A stretch of DNA of 64,000 bases. It comes from Symbiodinium kawagutii (taxonomy: Eukaryota > Sar > Dinophyceae > Suessiales > Symbiodiniaceae). The stretch covers positions 147,112-211,111 of the forward strand of contig VSDK01003903.1 in the NCBI GenBank assembly GCA_009767595.1, given 5' to 3'. This document shows, piece after piece, positions 56,457-64,000 of this stretch (positions within the stretch are counted from its first letter, which is position 1; each line of letters begins with the position of its first letter). The translations under genes and the position numbers were made by a program. The notes under the pieces were generated by a model. That model saw nothing but the letters and a program-made list of their open reading frames with translations. It had not been told where the DNA came from and did not search any database.

Positions 56457-59147
56457 ATGGAGCTGAGATTCAAGTGCTACCGGCAAAACATCAACTTGTT
56501 CACAGCTTCAAGCGGGAAGCTATGGTGTTTTGGCTCCCAAAGGGCCTGGTTGATTGTTTAGGGTCATGATGCCTGATGTTGGCAGTGCCTATTGACCAAA
56601 TCAGTGTTCAAAAAGGACTGGGATAGTTCCAAATTTATTTGTGTTGTGGCCAGACGTGGGTAGCAACAAGCGTGCAAGACATTGGTCAAACCCCCGTTCG
56701 TTGATATGTTGTTGGTATAGGCATTCAGAGCACGACGATGTTCAATAGATGAATTCATATCAGGTAGACATTTGAATTGTTAGTTCCGACACCATCCGCA
56801 AACAGTGTGCCCATGCGTTACAGGGCAGCGGTCTATTAGTAGAAGTGCTTCGAAATGTTCCCCAAACCTTTGCATGTTCCAGAACGCTGTCATGAAAAAA
56901 GTCAGTTAGGTTTGAATTGGGACCTTCCATACATCTCTTCCAGAGAACTACTGCACGTAGTTCGTCAAGGAATGCCACTGAGTTCTTTGATGGGAACCTG
57001 TAGAAATCCATAGTTGCCCCCATCAGGCATGTTCTATTTTTCCAGTGTTTTCCCATCGGCCATCGTTGTTGGAACCCGGCTCCGTGCGCGCGACTAAAGC
57101 AGTACTTTGCCATTTCCACCATTATCCACCATTATCAAGCAGTTATCATCATTGTTGCTGATTTGTCTGGTGCAATATATAAATCAAAGGGCCGGTTGTT
57201 ATTGCTATTGACCACTACTTGCTTGAATTTTCGATTGCCATGACTGGTTGTTGCCAATTGATATGGCCATGATTCGTCCTCAATAACCCCAAAAAGGATC
57301 GTTATTCACATCCCTCACATCCAACGGGTGGACTAGTGCAGGTTCATCCACAGGATTTTCACCAGGTGTAAAAAGCCCTGGGCCCACAGCCATACTGCCA
57401 TTGTCACTTGTTGCCCATGTTTTCGTCATTTCATCGCATTGGATCTTGTGCCCTTGTAGCAATGAACGTAAAACTCCAGTCCCGGCTGGCAATCCGCCCT
57501 CACCTGGCCTTTGCAGCGAGATCTTTCCGCAATGGCTGGTGTCGCTCATGAACCAACGAAATCAAGCAAACGATCAACAACCAATTGTGTGGGTTGCCTT
57601 GCTGCTGATAGTGGTTGAGAATCAACTGGAGCACCATCTTGTCAAAATTTGTTAGCCAGTTGTTACTAACCCTGATCAATCATTTAATTATGGTGATAGT
57701 AACAAGTATCACGGATTCATTCGATGTTCACCTCTTAACCATCGATTTTAAATCTTTAAGACCCATAGCCAAACACATTGACTAAAAGCAATCAATGTTT
57801 TTAAGCCAGTGGCTGATATTGACCCATTTGCTAAAAAGTGATTTGTTAAAAACATTGATTGCTTTTAGTCAATGTCAGCCACTGGCTTAAACACTATTTA
57901 GCAAACATTAATCTATTGACAATAGTGACATTGTACATTTCAACACTATCGTCACTATCACATTGACTATCAGCCACTGCCACATCTACTAGACCAGGTC
58001 TCCAAGCCGAATTCTTTGGCCTTGGCCAGCAGCAGTGGTATGAGGCCTGCACTGGCCAGCAGCACCCCCAGTGGCTTACCATTCATTGAGCACGAACTGA
58101 AGCAGTGACCTGAGCCATGATTAAAACTGATGGTTGATGATGCTTAAAGATGGTGAATAACCTCTTAAAGAGGGACAAGTGGTTTCCCAGGCATGTTTTT
58201 GGTGTAGTTCCCTGCGCTTTCTTACCGTTGATAGTTGACATATCCAGGTCGATGGGTGAATGAGTGAAGTTAGACAGAGATCCATGGTTCAAGTCAGGAT
58301 TAATGATGCCATCGATTCATTTTTTCTTGGCCTAATCTGGTCACCAATCCCAACCACGGATATGACTCATGTCCCACCGAGAGAAACCAGCTGACCGCAG
58401 CCATGATTGATCCTGAACTTCAGCGTGTGGCCGGTCACCTGCCGGCCGTTCTGGCGATGGTCATGGAGACAAACAAAGACATGGGAACCGAACCAAGCCA
58501 CTTAGTGACTGGTTGCATTCAGCTTGGTGAGAGGGGTTAGTTCACCTATGTCCCAGGGAACTAACCCCAACTGCACATCCAACTAGGGAAACGGCTTGAG
58601 CAGTCTCATGGTGGTTGTCATTGACGTCAATCAATTGGAGCAACCAACCGCAGTACTGGTACTTCCAGAAAGTACAGCAATTTGAAAAATCAGCTAAGCA
58701 TGACGCAGTTAGGTGATGATTCGACTACCGTACTGATTTTGCCTACACAATCCACCCAAAAGATGTATATCAATCACCATCATCAGTAAGCATTAAAGGT
58801 ACCCTACTGTCGGTGGCTATCCCCTCTCCTCAACCAATAAACATCATGGATAAACTGGTGAACATCACCCAGCCGGACTTCCTACGTTGGTGAATTGCTG
58901 GCACGAGCTGCTCACTAGCTCATTGAAAATCACTCATGTTCGTCGCTGGATGGCTCCACAAGGATGGCGCAGTTGACCGGAAAGTGTTGATATCCCAAAG
59001 CGCTTCAATCTTCTGACATTTTTTTAGATTAGGAACAGAAGCAACAACTTGCTAACCATCTACTGATGCCTTGATGACCCGAACGATGACCCGAATGATG
59101 ACCCTGCCATCATCCTGTCCGTACAGCTGAAGTGCTCGGACCACCAG
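56457..59147. other. 3' flank of the BTB gene and following non-coding stretch
   Basis: 56457-57115 is plain unique sequence, probably 3' UTR and insert remainder. From about 57115 the CCATTATCC-type background resumes. A foldback lies at 57776-57874. Coding-like peptides near 57980-58090 (minus, LLASAGLIPLLLAKAKEFGL) and 58403-58480 (plus, DPELQRVAGHLPAVLAMVME) lack convincing splice sites. Confidence 0.45.
57776..57874. repeat. Foldback element G with 29-bp perfect inverted repeats
   Basis: Arm 57776-57804 starts CATTGACTAAAAGCAATC and is the exact reverse complement of 57846-57874. A secondary pairing, GCCAGTGGCTGA / TCAGCCACTGGC, lies beside the arms. Confidence 0.88.
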
Positions 59148-62100
59148 GGCCAGTTTGGACTTCAACATCTTGCTGCTGCTGGTGGAAATCCTCAGTCTGC
59201 GCAGCCAGCGACCTGTACCAGTTGGTGACACCTGGGAATGGCTGGAAAGAAGGCAACACATTTTTTTCGGGATGCTAGAACCGAGCTTTGGTTTCTTACG
59301 CTCCGGCAAACTAACCTGGTTGCGTAGAAAATCTACTATTTATAATGGTCACTTCGTAAAAATGAAGTGATTTTCAGCGCAAACAGGTCGGTTTATCAGA
59401 GTGTAACTGGTTGATGCTTTGATTGACATTTTTGCATTTTCCTCATAATTTTGGATAGTTGGTTGACTAATATCTTTGTAGGGGTTGAAACCACCAACCA
59501 GTTCTTGGTTGAGAGGTTTGTAGTTGGAAGGGTTTGCCCTCGGAAGCAGAGTGAGATGAGTTATAGGTGACATACGAGTGGATGGCTGCAAAAACGGGAG
59601 TTGAGAACAGTTTGTTGATGGTCAGCAATGGTTCGCATAAATTGTGAAGGATACCATCGAACAACAGATTCTTGGTTAATCATTGTTGACCAATTGACCA
59701 GAAGTCAACCATTGTTAACCTTGCTAACAAGAACATCAACCATGGTTTGAAGAACAAACCCAAAAATCAAGCACAGCCAACCAATACCAACCTACAACCA
59801 ACCAACATCAAGTAACTAACACGAATCAACATCGACAGAACCAACCAATATCAACCAACCTGACACAATCAAAGGGATCCTTTGAACTCTACCTGCGTGT
59901 TGCCCCGGTGCCCTGTCTTAACTCAGCGAGGTGCATCGCTCGAAACAAGGACCCGTTGCGTCCCCAAAGAAGAAGAGGCGGGGCTCAAGTTGTTGGGGAC
60001 ACGTTGATTGATGTGTGGCGATTTCTCAAGTCATAGGGATACCCCGAAGTTATGGCAGGTTTATATATAGGTTTATTACTATATAAAGGCATTCGTTTAC
60101 CATAGGGATACCCATGGCTATAGGTTTATTACTATATAAAGGATCAATATTGGATGATTTCGGGTACCCCTATGACTTGAGAAACCACCATATGGCTATG
60201 GGTCAATATTAACCAACCAATAATGGGGGATATTAACCAACAATAATAAGGAAAACAGTTGTTAAAGATGGGGAACCAGGGGTACAGGGTTTTGACCCAT
60301 TGCCATATGTGTCAAGCTGACGCGTTGAACGGATCATGATGTTGAGGGTGAATAGGTGACTACTATATAGTGCTTAAATTCGATTAAGAAAATATGGCGA
60401 TGATAGGTATCATCAACAATTATTTCGTTGTCAATATTGTGAACTTGTTTGGTGGTTGGTTGTCTGGTTACCCGCTTGTTACTGTTGTGCTGATATATCA
60501 ACATTGGCAAGCCAGTGTCTAATAGTCATTACTGACTACTATTCAAGATCTTTATAAAGTATTGCTAGCCATCATTGACCATCGGCTACAAGCATCGTGA
60601 ACCATCATCAATCCACCATTGAGCCTTCAAACATCATTCTCTGTAATTACCCACATGAACCATTACCCAATGATGGGTTTAATTCCTTAACCACTACTAA
60701 GTCATTAGCCATTGTGAAAGTCCTTTTTCACCATGATGAACCATGACTGGTTGGTGGTTTTAAACGTTTCTTTATTTTCCCTAGTAGTTATTAACACATC
60801 ATTGGTTGACTCATATTTTTGATAGGGGTTGAAACCACCAACCAGATCATTCATTCACCGTTCTTTCTCCGTATGAACCAACCTTCACTGCCCTTGACCA
60901 TCATTGACCAGGCAATGAACATGATGTCAAGAATCGTTTCAACCATCCGTTCTATCAGTTACAAGGTGGGCCCCCTAGTTATAAGTTGGTTAATAAGCCA
61001 TTTAACCATGGTTATATCTACCATAACTAGTAGTTACCCTAGTTATGAACCAACTTAGCTAAGTTAGGGGGCCCACCTTGTATGCCTCATGAACCAGCAT
61101 TGACCAACAACGAACGGTGAATTATGCCTCACTACAGTAACCATCATGAAGCATCGCAGCATCAATGAAAACCATGACAAACCATCAATCACAAACTCAT
61201 CATCACTAAGCACCAATTAATCACCAACTCATCATTATTAATCATCAATGAACCATCAAATCATCAACTGCTCATCATTATTAAAAAATGACCATCATCA
61301 ACCCAACATGGATCATTAATGAGCCAAATTATCAACCAGCATTCGCCATCACTAAGCATCATTAACAATCTAAATCAGCCATCACTTAACCATTCCTCAA
61401 GAATGATTTATAACCAATTTGAGCATCAACTACCCACCAATTAATCATCATGAACCAGTCAACCATCATCAACTCACCAGTAACATCATCAAAAGATCAT
61501 CATGAACCATGAGGTTAACCAATAGATTAACCCATCAATGCCCCATCATTGACCCATCAATGACCCACCATTGACCCATCAATGCCCCACCAATGCCCCA
61601 TCATTGACCCATCATTAAACCCATCATTACACCCACCATTGATACGATAAATCACTGGGTTCTCAGATCTTCCACAGCTCCCACCGTGTTCACCAGGCGC
61701 AAGAAGCAGAAAGTCGGCCGGGGGCCCGGTCAGGCGGCTCGAGCCGTGATGGTGGCCACCTTTCATGGAGATGTGGAAGGGTTAATGATCTGGATGGCTT
61801 ATCAATCATGTATTAACCATCATCATCCATCATCAACCATATCTGGATGGTTTATACCTGCTAACTTAGGTTTTTAGTGTTTTTGGGATATGATTGATTT
61901 ACCCTATAACCACTAAAGATCTATATTTTTAGCCAGGGATCTATAAGCCACCAGGATGCGAATGATCAGGGATGATTCACCATGGCTAATGGTGAATGAT
62001 GGTGGTTGATGATGATGGGTTATGATGGGTAGTAACTTCTGATCATCTGACACTGGTGAATAGTGGTAAGAATGGTTAGTTAATGAAGATTCCAATGATG

Positions 62101-63292
62101 ATACCGGTGAATGATGGATTCTGAATGTTTCATGATGGATGATAGGTGGTAGTAACCATGGCTGATCATGATTAATGATGGATGAGAATGGTTAGTGATG
62201 ACAATGTTTTCGTCAACAGATTGGTTAATGGTTTTCAATGGTTAAGACAGGGTAATAATGGCTGATGATAGGAGGTAAATGTTGGTAGTTTCATGGAAAC
62301 TTGGCATGGATAATCGTGGATGGGAATGGATAATCATGACATTTTTTCAACAACAAATTGATGGCCAGTTACTGGTTTTTAGTGGTTAATGATGGGTATC
62401 ATGGGTAATAATGGGTAATGGCTGAAAATATGTAGTAAAAACCATGGCCAATAATGGTAAATGATGATGAGCCTCCGGCAGACCAAGCTGGTTGCGCTAA
62501 AAATTGGCTTTCCTTGGTGGTAAAACTATCTATTTTTATGGTGGATTTTTCACGCAACCCAGTTAGTTTGCCAGAGTGCAATGCTAAATGGATGTTAATC
62601 ATTGATGATTGGGGGACATTAACTATTGACATTAGGGAACATTAACTATTGATTCATCAATGGCTGATAATCGATTATTGACATTGTTGATTGAGCAATG
62701 GTTGATGTTATCAGCAGGCCTCTCCCGAAAACCCACCGCGGGAAGTTCCAAGCATTCAACACAGCCTGCTGGTTCAACCCACCACGGGCCCCGGCCTCTC
62801 GCCGCTCTCGCCTGCCTCCGAGTTGTAGAAAGTGACGATGAGGCCTTGGGTGATCTCGTTCAACTCGGGCAACCGATATTGGACGACCGTGGTTGGCATC
62901 ATTCACTGATGAATCATGATGAATTACTATGTTAATACGGAGAAATGGGAAAAGAATGGAATTTAAAGAATCATTTCGGGAAAACAATTATTTACAAATG
63001 ATTGTTTTTTTTCGAACTGGTTGTTCAAACGAATAGCCATGGGGAATACTAATCATCAATAATAGGGGGAAATAGTCAACAACATTATCTTATACTGGTT
63101 GTGTTATCAAAATCATTCAAACAAATCTGTCAAACATTCAAGAACCAAGATCCTGATGTCCATGCCAGGCTGTTCAGGCGCTGCTATCAACCGAAGGATC
63201 AACTGAGCAAGCATCATCACTGGCCCTCAAAGCCTTGGCCTTGGGATGTTGGAAACTTCGGGCTCCCAGCATCGTGGATCTGGGCCCTGAAG
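59148..63292 (+). CDS. Candidate multi-exon gene of unknown function (partial model, continues?)
   Basis: Exon-like segments following the AG|G rule: from 59148 (DFNILLLLVEILSLRSQRPV), 61697-61780 (KKQKVGRGPGQAARAVMVAT), about 62843-62889 (ALGDLVQLGQPILDD) and 63169-63292 (VQALLSTEGSTEQASSLALK, LGCWKL). The latter two are helical and Leu/Ala-rich and could belong to an armadillo/HEAT-like protein, but no repeat consensus is firm. 63169-63292 ends at a GT donor in phase 1, so the gene would continue beyond 63.3 kb. The pieces may belong to different genes. Confidence 0.32.
59297..59406. repeat. Foldback family D copy
   Basis: TACGCTCCGGCAAACTAACC left, ACAGGTCGGTTTATCAGAGT right. Family C begins directly after it. 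Confidence 0.8.
59407..59501. repeat. Foldback family C copy
   Basis: CTGGTTGATGCTTTGATTGA left, GGGTTGAAACCACCAACCAG right. Confidence 0.8.
60014..60191. repeat. Foldback family A copy with internal tandem duplication
   Basis: GTGGCGATTTCTCAAGTCAT left, TATGACTTGAGAAACCACCA right. The core segment ATAGGTTTATTACTATATAA is duplicated. Confidence 0.82.
60189..60308. repeat. Foldback family B copy abutting family A
   Basis: ATATGGCTATGGGTCAATAT left, TTTTGACCCATTGCCATAT right. It begins at the last bases of the adjacent A element. Confidence 0.87.
60747..60845. repeat. Foldback family C copy
   Basis: CTGGTTGGTGGTTTTAAACG left, GGGTTGAAACCACCAACCAG right. Confidence 0.87.
60962..61080. repeat. 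Foldback family E copy 2 (inverted relative to copy 1)
   Basis: The reverse complement of 42941-43060 with only about three differences. TA flanks both ends. Confidence 0.9.
62471..62580. repeat. Foldback family D copy
   Basis: GCCTCCGGCAGACCAAGCTGG left, CCCAGTTAGTTTGCCAGAG right, with internal GGTGGATTTTT. Confidence 0.78.
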
Positions 63293-64000
63293 GTGTTGGT
63301 CGGCTGGGCTGCCATGACCAATGTTGAGCTTTCACCCTTCACCTTCACTTCAATTCACCTCCATTCACGTGATTTCATGTCCAGTCACCTCCGATTGACC
63401 ATCATCAACCATACTGGTGTGCTCCTGCAGCTGCTGGGGGTGCACCGCTGAGACCGCACGACCATCATCAACCATCAAGATAGGTCAACCATTAATCATG
63501 GGTACTATACACATAGCTAACTCCATTAAAGTCTCACTTCACCGACTAATGACCATCATCAACATGAAACTTTGGCCTTCACACCACGAACATCAACCTC
63601 TAAACCAAGCGTCATTGCGAGGTCTTTGCTGTAAGCGGTTTCAGCCCAAGCACCTTGCATGGTGGGCTTGATGAGACATGTGATTGTTTCTGGTCATTGC
63701 ATCACTAACCCAAACCATCACTGCTGACCACTACTAGCCCTGACCATCACCTAGTGGCCACTACTTAACCATGGCCGCTACTCACCATTACTAGTAGTTA
63801 CTAGCCATAGCCATCACCACTACCACTACTAGTCCCCAATAACCATGGCTCTTTCCAGCTAGGTCCCTCGGTTGTGAATGATGATGGTTTCTATATCAAG
63901 TTCCAGTTCTACGTTTGGGGGGCCCCCAAACGTTATAACTTGCTACGGCCATTGAACAAGCTAGTTCTACCGTTTGCCTGGTAGTTCCCGTGGTGAACTA
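63293..64000. other. Right edge, non-coding
   Basis: C/A-type background (ACCATCATCAACC), then a short palindromic stretch near 63916-63932 (GGGGGGCCCCC). No gene is supported. Confidence 0.5.

Overview
The window reads as nuclear DNA of a dinoflagellate, possibly a Suessiales/Symbiodiniaceae relative. Coding sequence is sparse. Two host genes can be rebuilt exon by exon with matching phases, and both are cut into short exons (35-195 nt) by long introns. Their 5' splice sites are mostly GC or GA rather than GT, and every internal exon I placed begins with G after the acceptor AG. GC/GA donors with an AG|G acceptor are a known dinoflagellate trait. The lineage is an inference; no rRNA, plastid or spliced-leader marker was found.

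Layout. (1) 319-13830, plus strand: the 3' part of an NAD(P) transhydrogenase alpha-type gene, 14 exons, N-terminus outside the window. (2) About 15.7-19.5 kb: coding-like exons of an unrecognised gene, interrupted by an exact 96-copy hexanucleotide array. (3) 19703-45199, plus strand: a NEK-like protein kinase in about 13 exons spread over 25 kb. (4) Inside its third intron, 24922-32393, lies an apparently intact tyrosine-recombinase retrotransposon: leader ORF, ORF1, a gag-like ORF2, and a long pol ORF with reverse transcriptase, an RNase H that appears split by a cytosine-methyltransferase-like domain, and a tyrosine recombinase. It is bounded by split direct repeats A1...B1-A2-B2 that share a TTG core. 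(5) 48.4-52.9 kb: scattered candidate exons of an unknown gene. (6) 54759-56456: one intronless BTB-BACK-beta-propeller gene. (7) 59-63.3 kb: further candidate exons.

The non-coding DNA has two layers. One is a degenerate TGGTTGATGG / CCATCAACCA background that tends to be G/T-type at intron 5' ends and C/A-type at intron 3' ends. The other is a set of short (about 80-175 bp) foldback elements in at least five families, each repeated several times.

The most unusual object is the retrotransposon. It combines Ngaro/PAT-type split direct repeats, a C5-MTase-like insertion within RNase H, a TGATG stop/start junction and an in-frame GGGAAAA slippery heptamer. Its repeat pairs are identical, which suggests recent movement. 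The intron polarity and the foldback families may also be informative about how these introns arose or are spliced.
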